Shown here one piece after another: positions 7,137-14,042 of a stretch of DNA of 14,042 nucleotides. The position numbers were made by a program, and so were the translations under genes. Source of the stretch: an uncultured Clostridia bacterium (lineage in GTDB: Bacteria > Bacillota > Clostridia > TANB77 > CAG-508); assembly GCA_934183045.1 (NCBI GenBank), contig CAKPRW010000039.1, positions 1 through 14,042 on the forward strand. Reading direction: 5' to 3'. The notes beneath the pieces are model-generated. The model made no database searches and was not told where the DNA came from. It saw only the letters and a list, made by a program, of their open reading frames with translations. Numbering within the stretch: the stretch's first letter is position 1; each line of letters starts with the position of its first letter.

Positions 7137-8702
7137 TTGAAAGAGAATAAAGAAGAAAAATTAGCAAAAAAAGGTAAAGACAATAAATCTAAGAAAGAAA
7201 AAGTTTCTAAAAAAGAAAAAAAGCAAAAAGATAAAAAACCAAACAAGTTTATTGAGATAATAAAAAAGAAATGGCTAATCAATGGTACAAAAACTACAAT
7301 TTTAGTATTAGCAATTATAGCAATATTTATTGCAATTAATATGTTGATGCAAAAGTTAGAATTAACTCCAATAGATTTTAGCCAAGAAAAACTATATACA
7401 TTAACAGAAGATAGCAAGGAAAAAGTTAAAAATATAGACAAAGATGTAAACATGTATTTTATCGGGTATAAAGATGATGATTCTAATTTAGATTTAGCAA
7501 AACAATATAAAAAAGTTAATGAAAAAATCAATGTAGAAGCGGTTGATATAAATAATAGACCAGATTTAGCTGAAAAATATGGTATTGAAAGTGGAACAGA
7601 AGGAATAATTATAGAATGTGGAGATAAATCAAAAGTATTAACATCAACAGACTTAGTTACATATGATACTTCAACATATGAAACAATAAGTATTGCTGAA
7701 GAAAAATTCACAAGTAGTATTCAATCTGTTGTGACAGATAATGTACCAAAAGTATACTTCTTAGAAGGATATAGTGAATTTTCACTAAAACAAAATATGA
7801 ATTATTTAAATATGTATTTAGGAAATGAAATAAATGAAATAGATACATTAAACATATTATCAGTAGGAAAAGTGCCAGATGATTGCGATACATTAGTAAT
7901 TACAAGCCCAAACAAGGATTTTGACGATGTAACAACAAATGCAATTTTGGACTATATAAAATCAGGAAGAAATATATTGTGGTTAAATGCTGCAGTAACA
8001 TCTAATAAGGAATTAGCAAACGTTAATAAAATATTATCAGAATATGGAGTAAAACCATTTGATGTAGGTATTATAAGAGAAACTGATACAAGTAAAATGG
8101 TATCAAATTCTCCAGATCTAATCATTCCAGAAATAGAAAGTTCAACAGTTACAAAAGATTTATATAATACAACAGGAGTTATTTTCATAAATGCGACAAA
8201 AATAAATATAGATGAAGAAAAACTAGAAGAATTAAAAGTAGAAAATACAGATCTAATAACAACAAGCGAAAATGCATATTTTAGAACAAACTTTAGTAAT
8301 CAATCAAATGGAATATCTGATGGAGAAGAAAAAGGAAGTTTTGTTGTAGGAGCAGAATTGGTAAAAACAATAAAAGAAGAAGATCAAGAGAAACAAGAAA
8401 ATGCTGTAAAATCTAAGATGATAATATATGGAGAAAATTACTTTATATCAGATTACCAATTAAGTGAGAATTCACAATATGGAGCAATACAACTTGCTTA
8501 TAATAAAGACTTAGTTTTAAACTCAATTGCATACTTAGTAGATAGAGAGGAAGATATAACTGCAAGAAAAAGCACTGGAACAGTAACATATACTGCAACA
8601 GAACAACAAGATACTATAATAAGGGTAATTATATTTGCAGTACCAGTAGTAATAATACTAGCAGGACTTATAGTATGGCAAGTAAGAAGAAGAAAAAAAT
8701 AG
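7137..8702 (+). CDS. GldG-like membrane-anchored auxiliary protein of ABC system
   Basis: The protein has 521 residues. The first ~45 are strongly Lys-rich (KEEKLAKKGKDNKSKKEK and so on) and probably cytoplasmic. A transmembrane helix follows at about 53-71, then FSQEKLYTLTEDSKEKVK (81-98), the block that opens the extracytoplasmic domain in the GldG/ABC_transp_aux family. A large globular domain follows, then a second transmembrane helix at about 496-515 and a basic RRRKK end. The start is TTG 7137 with AAGGAGG 7 nt upstream. The family name comes from Bacteroidetes gliding motility. Non-gliding Bacillota carry the same trio, so a role in motility is not implied; envelope-associated export is the safer inference. 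Confidence 0.88.
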   Translation: MKENKEEKLAKKGKDNKSKKEKVSKKEKKQKDKKPNKFIEIIKKKWLINGTKTTILVLAIIAIFIAINMLMQKLELTPIDFSQEKLYTLTEDSKEKVKNIDKDVNMYFIGYKDDDSNLDLAKQYKKVNEKINVEAVDINNRPDLAEKYGIESGTEGIIIECGDKSKVLTSTDLVTYDTSTYETISIAEEKFTSSIQSVVTDNVPKVYFLEGYSEFSLKQNMNYLNMYLGNEINEIDTLNILSVGKVPDDCDTLVITSPNKDFDDVTTNAILDYIKSGRNILWLNAAVTSNKELANVNKILSEYGVKPFDVGIIRETDTSKMVSNSPDLIIPEIESSTVTKDLYNTTGVIFINATKINIDEEKLEELKVENTDLITTSENAYFRTNFSNQSNGISDGEEKGSFVVGAELVKTIKEEDQEKQENAVKSKMIIYGENYFISDYQLSENSQYGAIQLAYNKDLVLNSIAYLVDREEDITARKSTGTVTYTATEQQDTIIRVIIFAVPVVIILAGLIVWQVRRRKK

Positions 8703-8715
8703 AATAAATTGTTAG

Positions 8716-8745
8716 AAATCCCATAAAATAATATGGGGTTTTTAA
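8716..8745 (+). terminator. Terminator of the ABC operon
   Basis: AAATCCCATA (8716-8725) pairs with TATGGGGTTT (8732-8741) across a 6-nt loop, with one T-G wobble, followed by further T and TAATTT. It lies 14 nt after the auxiliary gene's stop. Confidence 0.8.
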
Positions 8746-8801
8746 TTTGTTTCGTAGAATTAATAAAAGACTTCGATAGATAATGTGATTGGAGCTATTT
8801 T

Positions 8802-9828
8802 ATGAAAGATATATTAAAAATAGTATTTGTAATAATTGGGACATTAATAGGAGCTGGATTTGCATCAGGTCAAGAAATGTATGTGTTTTTCTTTGCTTTT
8901 GGTATGAAGGGATTTATTGGAATACTTATTTCTAGTATTCTTATGGGGCTTATTATATATAAGGTATTAAAGATAATTAATGATCACGAAATAAAGAATT
9001 ATAAGGAACTTTTAGAAGTACTAATACCTGGTGAAAATAATAATAAAATAAAGAAAATAATTAATTGTCTTGTAAATCTTTTTATATTAATAACCTTTTT
9101 TATTATGATTGCGGGATTTGGAGCATATTTTGAACAAGAATTTGAAATTAGTAGTTTAATACGGAAGTATTTTATTATCAGTTTTATGTTTTTCTATATT
9201 CCTAACAAGTATAAGAGGTGTAGTTAAAGCAAATGAAATATTGGTACCGATTCTAATAATATTTTTAATTATTATTGGATTAATAAATTTTAAAGATATT
9301 GATTTTTTAAATTTAGAAAATCATATAGTTAGAACAAATAGTACCAGTTATATTTTAAGTGCGATATTATATTGCAGTTACAATAGTATTTTGCTTATAC
9401 CAGTTTTAATTACATTAAAAGATTATTTGAAAGATAAAAAACAGATATTTCTAATTTTCTTAATAAGTACAGTTATAGTTATTATGCTATCTTTTATAGT
9501 ATTTTTACTATTAACGAAAGTTGATGTAGATATTTCAAAATTAGAAATGCCTGTGGTATATGTAGTATCTAATATGTTAAACATTTTTAGATTAATATAT
9601 GGATTTATAATTCTAGGTTCCATTTTTACAACTTCAATTTCATTAGGAGCAAGTTTTTTACAAAATGTAAGCAAAAATCAAAAAAGTTATACACAGATTG
9701 CATGTATTATGTGTATAACTTCTCTTCTAGTTTCTAAAATAGGCTTTTCTAATTTGATAAATTTATTATATCCGGTGTTTGGATATTTAGGATTAATTCA
9801 AATATGGAGAATAATAAAAATCTATTGA
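8802..9828 (+). pseudogene. YkvI-family membrane protein, split by a +1 frameshift
   Basis: ATG 8802 (GGAG at 8791-8794) starts with IGTLIGAGFASGQEMYVFF, the hallmark N-terminus of the YkvI family (COG3949), a polytopic membrane protein of about 345 residues and unclear substrate. In the raw sequence the frame continues past 9161 with a poor tail and stops at 9227. The true continuation (GSILLSVLCFSIFLTSIRGV, then VKANEILVPIL) lies in the next frame and runs to TGA 9826-9828. Removing c9162 joins them into 341 residues, the expected family length, with about ten hydrophobic segments. The downstream part has no ribosome site of its own. The gene lies after the ABC operon terminator and looks separately transcribed, but I see no convincing promoter. 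Confidence 0.88.
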
Positions 9829-9853
9829 AAATTTTTATTAAAACTGATATAAC
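9825..9853 (+). promoter_or_regulatory. Promoter of the DUF5711-CvpA unit
   Basis: -35 TTGAAA (9825-9830) overlaps the stop codon of the preceding gene. A 17-nt spacer leads to -10 TATAAC (9848-9853) with an extended TG at 9845-9846. The ATG at 9882 has AAGGAG 6 nt upstream. Confidence 0.65.
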
Positions 9854-9881
9854 ATAAGTACCAAATGACAAGGAGATAAAA

Positions 9882-11057
9882 ATGAAGGATATATGGAAAG
9901 AACCTATAACTAAAAAAGTGAATCATAAAAAAGTAATAATATCAATAATAATTCTCGTAATAATTTTGTTAGTAATTGTAAGTGGAGTATTATATGTATT
10001 TAATAAAGATACAAGAGAATGGATTGATAAAAATATTTTCAGAAAAGAAGTAAAACAAGATAAAGTAGCAACAATAGAACTAAAGGAAGAACCATCCAAT
10101 ATTTATGCATTTAATAAATATATTGGTATACTAAATAAAAGTAAGTTTGAAATATATAATAATTCAGGAAATAAAGAAGAAGAGTTAGAAGTTAAAATAT
10201 CAAATCCATACTTTGATTCTGCAAATAGATTTTTAGCAATTGCAGAAAAAAATGGACAAAAATTATATGTGATTTCTGACAAAAATATAGCATGGGAGAA
10301 AGATATTGATGGAGAAATTTCACAAGTTCATATAAACAAAAATGGATATGTGGCTGTTGTAATAACAAATACAAGTTATAAAACAGTTATTGAAATGTAT
10401 GATTCGCAAGGAAAGGAAATGTTCAAATCATATTTATCATCAACAAGAACCGCAGATGTAAGTATATCTAATGATAATAAATATTTAGCAATTGCAGAAG
10501 TAGATACATCAGGAAGTGTTATACAATCAAATATAAAAGTTATTTCAATAGATAAGGCTAGTTCAGATCCAACAAATTCTCTTGAAAATACATACCAAGG
10601 CCAAAGCGGAAAATTAATTACAAATATACAATATCAAGATAAAAATAAATTAGTTTGCATGTATACAGATGGTATTCATATTATAGAGAATGGACAAAAT
10701 AATGAATTGATAAATAATGAAAACAAAAAGGTATTATTTCAATCAATTGAACTAGATAATAATGTTGTATTTGTAGAAGAAAAGTCTTCAGGACTATTTA
10801 CAGCTGATTCAATAGTAAATATTGTAAATGTAGATAACAATAATACAAAACAATATACAATAAATTCTATAACTAAAGAGATGTATTCTTATGGAGACAT
10901 AATTGCGCTAAATTTAGGAACAGATGTAGACTTTATTAATAAAGATGGTTGGTTGGTAAAAAGATACATAGCTAATCAAGAAATAACTAATATCGTTTTA
11001 TCTAATAATGTTGCAGGAATTGTTTATAGAGATAAAATAGAAATAGTTAATTTATAG
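9882..11057 (+). CDS. DUF5711-like membrane-anchored beta-propeller-type protein
   Basis: The 391-residue protein has a short basic N-terminus, one strong transmembrane helix at about 18-40 (VIISIIILVIILLVIVSGVL) and a long extracytoplasmic part. That part is made of short beta-strand repeats of the type 'SNDNKYLAIAEVDTSGS', 'NGYVAVVITN' and 'NNVAGIVYRD'. These resemble blades of a WD40/PQQ-like propeller. The architecture and the CvpA gene 10 nt downstream match the clostridial DUF5711 family as I recall it; a profile search would settle this. No catalytic residues are apparent. A structural or sensing role at the membrane is inference. It has its own promoter, so it is not part of the ykvI transcript. 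Confidence 0.75.
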   Translation: MKDIWKEPITKKVNHKKVIISIIILVIILLVIVSGVLYVFNKDTREWIDKNIFRKEVKQDKVATIELKEEPSNIYAFNKYIGILNKSKFEIYNNSGNKEEELEVKISNPYFDSANRFLAIAEKNGQKLYVISDKNIAWEKDIDGEISQVHINKNGYVAVVITNTSYKTVIEMYDSQGKEMFKSYLSSTRTADVSISNDNKYLAIAEVDTSGSVIQSNIKVISIDKASSDPTNSLENTYQGQSGKLITNIQYQDKNKLVCMYTDGIHIIENGQNNELINNENKKVLFQSIELDNNVVFVEEKSSGLFTADSIVNIVNVDNNNTKQYTINSITKEMYSYGDIIALNLGTDVDFINKDGWLVKRYIANQEITNIVLSNNVAGIVYRDKIEIVNL

Positions 11058-11067
11058 GAGATATATA

Positions 11068-11679
11068 GTGGGAATAGTAATAGACTTAATAATAATAATG
11101 TTTATATTGGCATGTGTGTTTTGGGGATATAAAAAAGGATTAGTAAAGTTAGGAATTCATATGATAAGCTTTTTAATTGCTATACTTATTACTTTAATCT
11201 TATATAGACCAATTTCAGATTTAGTAATTAATTATACTTCTATAGATGAATCTATAGAAAATAGTATAATGACAAAGATAGAACCAAAAGAATACAAAAA
11301 TGATGATGAGAATAAATTGTTAGTAGATGCGAAAAATGCTTTGTTAACACAGACTGTAAGACCATTAACTTATAATATAATATATACAGCAATAATGATT
11401 ATACTTTTTATTATAATGAGAGTGATTTTAACAATTATTGCATCTATTACAGATATTGTAACCTCTTTGCCTATTATTAAACAGTTTAATAAAACAGGAG
11501 GGATGTTGTATGGTATCATTATTGGATTTTTCATTATATACGTGATTTTATTCATAATAAACATTGTAAATCAAATAAATAATAGTGAAATAGTAGGAGT
11601 TATAAATCAAACAATTATTACTAAAAGTATGTATGAAAATAATATTTTAAATGTGTTTTTTAATAATGTTAAATTCTAA
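11068..11679 (+). CDS. CvpA-family membrane protein
   Basis: The 203-residue protein has GTG start 11068 with AGGAG 7 nt upstream. It opens with a hydrophobic helix ending in FWGYKKGLVKLG, the diagnostic CvpA-family segment (colicin V production protein fold). About four transmembrane helices lie near residues 3-19, 27-46, 97-122 and 142-168, with a charged loop around residues 60-90. E. coli CvpA is linked to colicin V secretion and envelope integrity; the molecular function in Bacillota is unresolved. It is translated 10 nt after the DUF5711-like gene and shares its promoter. Its TAA stop lies inside the stem of the unit's terminator. Confidence 0.88.
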   Translation: MGIVIDLIIIMFILACVFWGYKKGLVKLGIHMISFLIAILITLILYRPISDLVINYTSIDESIENSIMTKIEPKEYKNDDENKLLVDAKNALLTQTVRPLTYNIIYTAIMIILFIIMRVILTIIASITDIVTSLPIIKQFNKTGGMLYGIIIGFFIIYVILFIINIVNQINNSEIVGVINQTIITKSMYENNILNVFFNNVKF

Positions 11680-11706
11680 GAATAAAAAAGTTCTTAGAAT
11701 TTTTTT
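11671..11706 (+). terminator. Terminator of the DUF5711-CvpA unit
   Basis: AAATTCTAAGAA (11671-11682) pairs perfectly with TTCTTAGAATTT (11691-11702) over an 8-nt loop, and the T-run reaches 11706. It includes the CvpA stop codon. Confidence 0.85.
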
Positions 11707-11800
11707 GTTAAAAAATTTGCAAATAAAATGTAAACAAAATGTAATAAAACTACTAAAAAGCGTATCCCTAAGCGAAAAAATGACGCGAATATATGGTATA

Positions 11801-11828
11801 TTGACTTTTTTTTGATAAGAGTTAAAAT
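11801..11828 (+). promoter_or_regulatory. Likely promoter of the repeat surface protein
   Basis: -35 TTGACT (11801-11806), a 16-nt spacer, and -10 TAAAAT (11823-11828). A GGGAG ribosome site (11855-11859) lies 7 nt before the ATG. The rest of the 187-nt gap shows no riboswitch that I recognise. Confidence 0.45.
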
Positions 11829-11866
11829 TATATTAGCAATATATAACTAAAAAAGGGAGATTTGTT

Positions 11867-14042
11867 ATGAAAAAGAAAAAAATTATTATTTTAGCTACTA
11901 TATTAATAGCTATTGTTGTAGGAGTGATATTCTTTCTAGGAAGAGAAAATACGTTTATTAGTCAATTTAAGGGAGCAAGTAATAATAACTTTAGTACTGA
12001 AATACCGGCTGGAACAGTACAAATAATAACTTTAGAAGCAGATAATAATAACAGAACGCCAACAAGAGAGATATATGTATTGAATGGAGCAGCGTATTTA
12101 GATATTATGTGTGAAAAACCAGTAAGTTCGATAACAGTTCCGACAAAAGAAGGATATAAATTTACAGGATATTATGATGATGACAATAGATTAATAGTAA
12201 ATGTAGATGGAACATTATCTAACAGCAATATTAAGGATAAATATGATACAAGTACAGATGATTACAAAGCAACTGCTCATTGGGAAAAAGTACAAAAAAT
12301 AATATTAGACAAAAATGGAGGAAATGAGGGAACAACAAATTTATATGTATCAAATGGATTAATATATAGTGATATGAATTGTACAAAAACAATAAAAGTA
12401 ATAGATCTTCCAACTCAAAGAGGATATAAATTTATGGGATATACTTATAAAGAGGAAACATTAATAAATGCAAGTGGAGAAATAAATAAAGAGTTAATTT
12501 TAGAGATATATAATAGAAGGCCTGATGAAAATTACACGATGACAGCACAATGGAAAAAAGTACAAGTGATACAATTGAAAAAAGAAGAAAGAGAAGATGC
12601 AATAGAATATATATATATATTATCTGGATTAATATATTCGGATTCTAATTGCCTTAACGAAACTGAGACTGTACAAGTACCAGTTAAAGATGGATATAGA
12701 TTTCAAGGATATAAATATAATAATTTTGATGTCGCTATAGATGAAAGAGGAGTGATAATTAAGCGAGAAATTCAGGATATAATAAACTCAGGAGAAGATT
12801 ATACTATGATAGCACAATGGGAAAAGACGCAAAAAATAAGTATTGATAATGACGGGGGTATAGGTGACATAGAATACTTCTATGTGTCATATGGAAATGC
12901 GTATAGTGATCCAAATTGTTTTGAAAGAATAAATAACATAGAAATTCCAACTAGAGATAGAGGTAGATATAAATTCGCTGGCTATAAAAATGAAAAAGGT
13001 ATTACTATAATAAGTGAAACTGGAGCGATAAATAGAAATATACTTGCAGCTGTATGGGATGAAAATCAAGAAGATTATACAATTACAGCACAGTGGGAAA
13101 TAAAACAATGTGGGCAAGTTACACTTAAGCCAAATGATAAGACAGGAAGGCCATATGTATATATAGGATCAGATTATAATTTATATCTAGATTCAGATTG
13201 TACAAATAAAATGACTTCAACAGAAAATCCGATAGTTCCACCAAAAGAAGATGGAAAAGTATTTAAAGGATACGGATTTGGTGAGCAAGGAATGTTAATT
13301 ATAGACAAGAACGGATATGCTCACGATAATATTGAATCAATATTAGAACAATCAGGAATTAGAGAATTAACAGCACAATGGGAGGATTCAGAGTCATATT
13401 TAGCAACAATACAGCCAAACGGAGAAACAATAACAGGGAAAGAAGGGGAGACAATAAATATTGTTTCATATGTAAAAAGACCAAAATTAACATTTAATTA
13501 TAACTACAATAGTAAAACATCAAGTGTAACACCAGGATCTGATATAAAATGTACAGCAGGAAACATAGATATAAAAAGTGATAAGGAAGTAATGTATACA
13601 TTTGGAAAAAGTGATGCAACAGTAACGATAACTATTAACAGTATTACTTTAGAAACACCAGAAAATAGAGAAGGATATGAATTTGAAGGTTGGTATACAG
13701 AAAAAGATGGAGGATCAAAAGTAGGAGATGCTGGAGATGTATATAGTATAACGGATAGTACAACAATATATGCTCATTGGAAAAAGAGTGATTCAGGAGA
13801 TAATGGAAGTTCAGACAACAATGGAGGAAATTCAGGAGATAATGGAAGCTCAGACAACAATGGAGGGAATTCAGGAGATAATGGAAGCTCAGACAACAAT
13901 GGAGGAAATTCAGGAGATAATGGAAGTTCAGACAACAATGGAGGAAATTCAGGAGATAATGGAAACTCAGACAACAATGGAGGGAATTCAGGAGATAATG
14001 GAAGCTCAGACAACAATGGAGGAAATTCAGGAGATAATGGAA
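11867..14042 (+). CDS. Large modular surface protein with InlB-B-like repeats and Ser/Gly/Asn/Asp tail, 3' end outside window
   Basis: The frame is open for 725 codons to the window edge. Residues 2-5 are lysines, followed by a hydrophobic segment (6-24): a signal peptide or signal anchor, so the rest is extracellular. Five modules of about 90 residues follow at 51-143, 144-232, 233-322, 323-414 and 415-508. Each shows a YxDxxC motif, a hydrophobic-Pro strand, G[YRK]xF.GY and an ending like TAQWEK. Residues 509-590 are a different beta-rich segment of unknown type. Residues 591-640 form one more module with the classical REGYEFEGWYTEKDGG...YAHWKK sequence of the Listeria-Bacteroides (InlB B) repeat. 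From residue 643 a 13-residue Ser/Gly/Asp/Asn repeat begins. An adhesin or cell-surface stalk is likely; the anchor signal would lie beyond the edge. Confidence 0.88.
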   Translation, partial: MKKKKIIILATILIAIVVGVIFFLGRENTFISQFKGASNNNFSTEIPAGTVQIITLEADNNNRTPTREIYVLNGAAYLDIMCEKPVSSITVPTKEGYKFTGYYDDDNRLIVNVDGTLSNSNIKDKYDTSTDDYKATAHWEKVQKIILDKNGGNEGTTNLYVSNGLIYSDMNCTKTIKVIDLPTQRGYKFMGYTYKEETLINASGEINKELILEIYNRRPDENYTMTAQWKKVQVIQLKKEEREDAIEYIYILSGLIYSDSNCLNETETVQVPVKDGYRFQGYKYNNFDVAIDERGVIIKREIQDIINSGEDYTMIAQWEKTQKISIDNDGGIGDIEYFYVSYGNAYSDPNCFERINNIEIPTRDRGRYKFAGYKNEKGITIISETGAINRNILAAVWDENQEDYTITAQWEIKQCGQVTLKPNDKTGRPYVYIGSDYNLYLDSDCTNKMTSTENPIVPPKEDGKVFKGYGFGEQGMLIIDKNGYAHDNIESILEQSGIRELTAQWEDSESYLATIQPNGETITGKEGETINIVSYVKRPKLTFNYNYNSKTSSVTPGSDIKCTAGNIDIKSDKEVMYTFGKSDATVTITINSITLETPENREGYEFEGWYTEKDGGSKVGDAGDVYSITDSTTIYAHWKKSDSGDNGSSDNNGGNSGDNGSSDNNGGNSGDNGSSDNNGGNSGDNGSSDNNGGNSGDNGNSDNNGGNSGDNGSSDNNGGNSGDNG
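12017..13390 (+). repeat. Five tandem ~90-residue protein modules
   Basis: Module borders at nucleotide level are 12017-12295, 12296-12562, 12563-12832, 12833-13108 and 13109-13390. The conserved Cys residues fall at 82, 172, 262, 351 and 445, and the closing Trp at 139, 229, 318, 410 and 505, so the period is 89-95 residues. DNA identity between modules is low outside the motifs, so the duplications are old. Confidence 0.8.
13793..14042 (+). repeat. 39-bp tandem repeat array (coding), continues past window
   Basis: Six full 39-bp copies start at 13793, 13832, 13871, 13910, 13949 and 13988, with 16 nt of a seventh from 14027. Each encodes SGDNGSSDNNGGN; copy 5 has Asn for the first Ser of the SS pair. 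Copies differ only at codon 6 (agt/agc/aac) and codon 12 (gga/ggg). The array gives a flexible hydrophilic, acidic spacer, usual before a wall or membrane anchor. Confidence 0.95.

Noticed and set aside
6902..7711. Long (269-codon) minus-strand open frame
   Set aside because: It lies across the permease end and GldG-like start, both of which have clear family motifs and ribosome sites. Its Phe/Leu/Ser-rich composition is typical of the reverse complement of Lys-rich AT-rich coding DNA.
12887..13117. Minus-strand open frames under the surface protein (also 12231-12413)
   Set aside because: They are reverse-strand shadows of repeat modules that are clearly coding on the plus strand.
13774..14016. 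Minus-strand open frame encoding repeated LPLSPEFPPLLSE
   Set aside because: It is the antisense shadow of the 39-bp coding repeat; a 39-bp period keeps all frames open. There is no ribosome site or unique sequence.
13793..14042. CRISPR-like array
   Set aside because: The repeats are contiguous with no spacers, stay in frame with the surface protein and encode a low-complexity linker.
14000..14042. Cell-wall sorting signal (LPxTG) at the end of the surface protein
   Set aside because: The sequence ends inside the Ser/Gly/Asn/Asp repeat; no anchor motif is visible, so none is claimed.

Overview
The window is strongly AT-rich and has the look of a Bacillota genome, most likely class Clostridia and possibly host-associated. 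Codons end mostly in A/T and arginine is almost always AGA. Strong AGGAGG-type ribosome sites are common, GTG and TTG starts occur, and several promoters carry an extended -10 (TGn-TATAAT type). TGA is used as a stop at 9826-9828, which argues against the Mycoplasma-type code. The taxon is an inference from these traits and from the gene families; no rRNA or marker gene fixes it.

Layout. (1) 1-1416, minus strand: a FAD-dependent oxidoreductase with a C-terminal Rieske iron-sulfur domain, cut by the window edge. (2) 1614-3011, plus strand: an M18 zinc aminopeptidase. It converges through a shared hairpin terminator on a small XRE regulator (3058-3393, minus). (3) 3700-4128: a YjaB-like GNAT acetyltransferase. 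(4) About 4129-4500 holds no intact gene. It contains what looks like the 3' end of a lost minus-strand gene with its own terminator, then the terminator of tRNA-Arg(UCU) (4500-4576, minus). (5) 4698-5306, minus: a GDT1/MneA-type Mn2+/Ca2+ transporter. (6) 5499-8702, plus: a three-gene GldA/GldF/GldG-like ABC-2 operon of ATPase, permease and membrane-anchored auxiliary protein, ended by a clear terminator. (7) 8802-9828: a YkvI-family membrane protein. (8) 9882-11679: a two-gene unit of a DUF5711-like anchored beta-rich protein and a CvpA-family membrane protein, with its own promoter and terminator. (9) 11867 to the window end: a large surface protein with five ~90-residue Cys-containing modules, an uncharacterised segment, one more InlB-B-like module, and a 39-bp-period Ser/Gly/Asn/Asp repeat tail that runs off the edge.

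Two genes, the ABC ATPase and the ykvI homologue, are each split by a single extra C directly before GGA. Removing that one base restores a textbook protein both times: Walker A in the first, a 341-residue YkvI in the second. Both extra bases create CGG, a codon I did not find in use elsewhere in the window. Recent mutation or consensus-sequence error both fit.

I see no phage, CRISPR array, insertion sequence or obvious defence system. The most distinctive content is the modular surface protein and its nested repeat tail.
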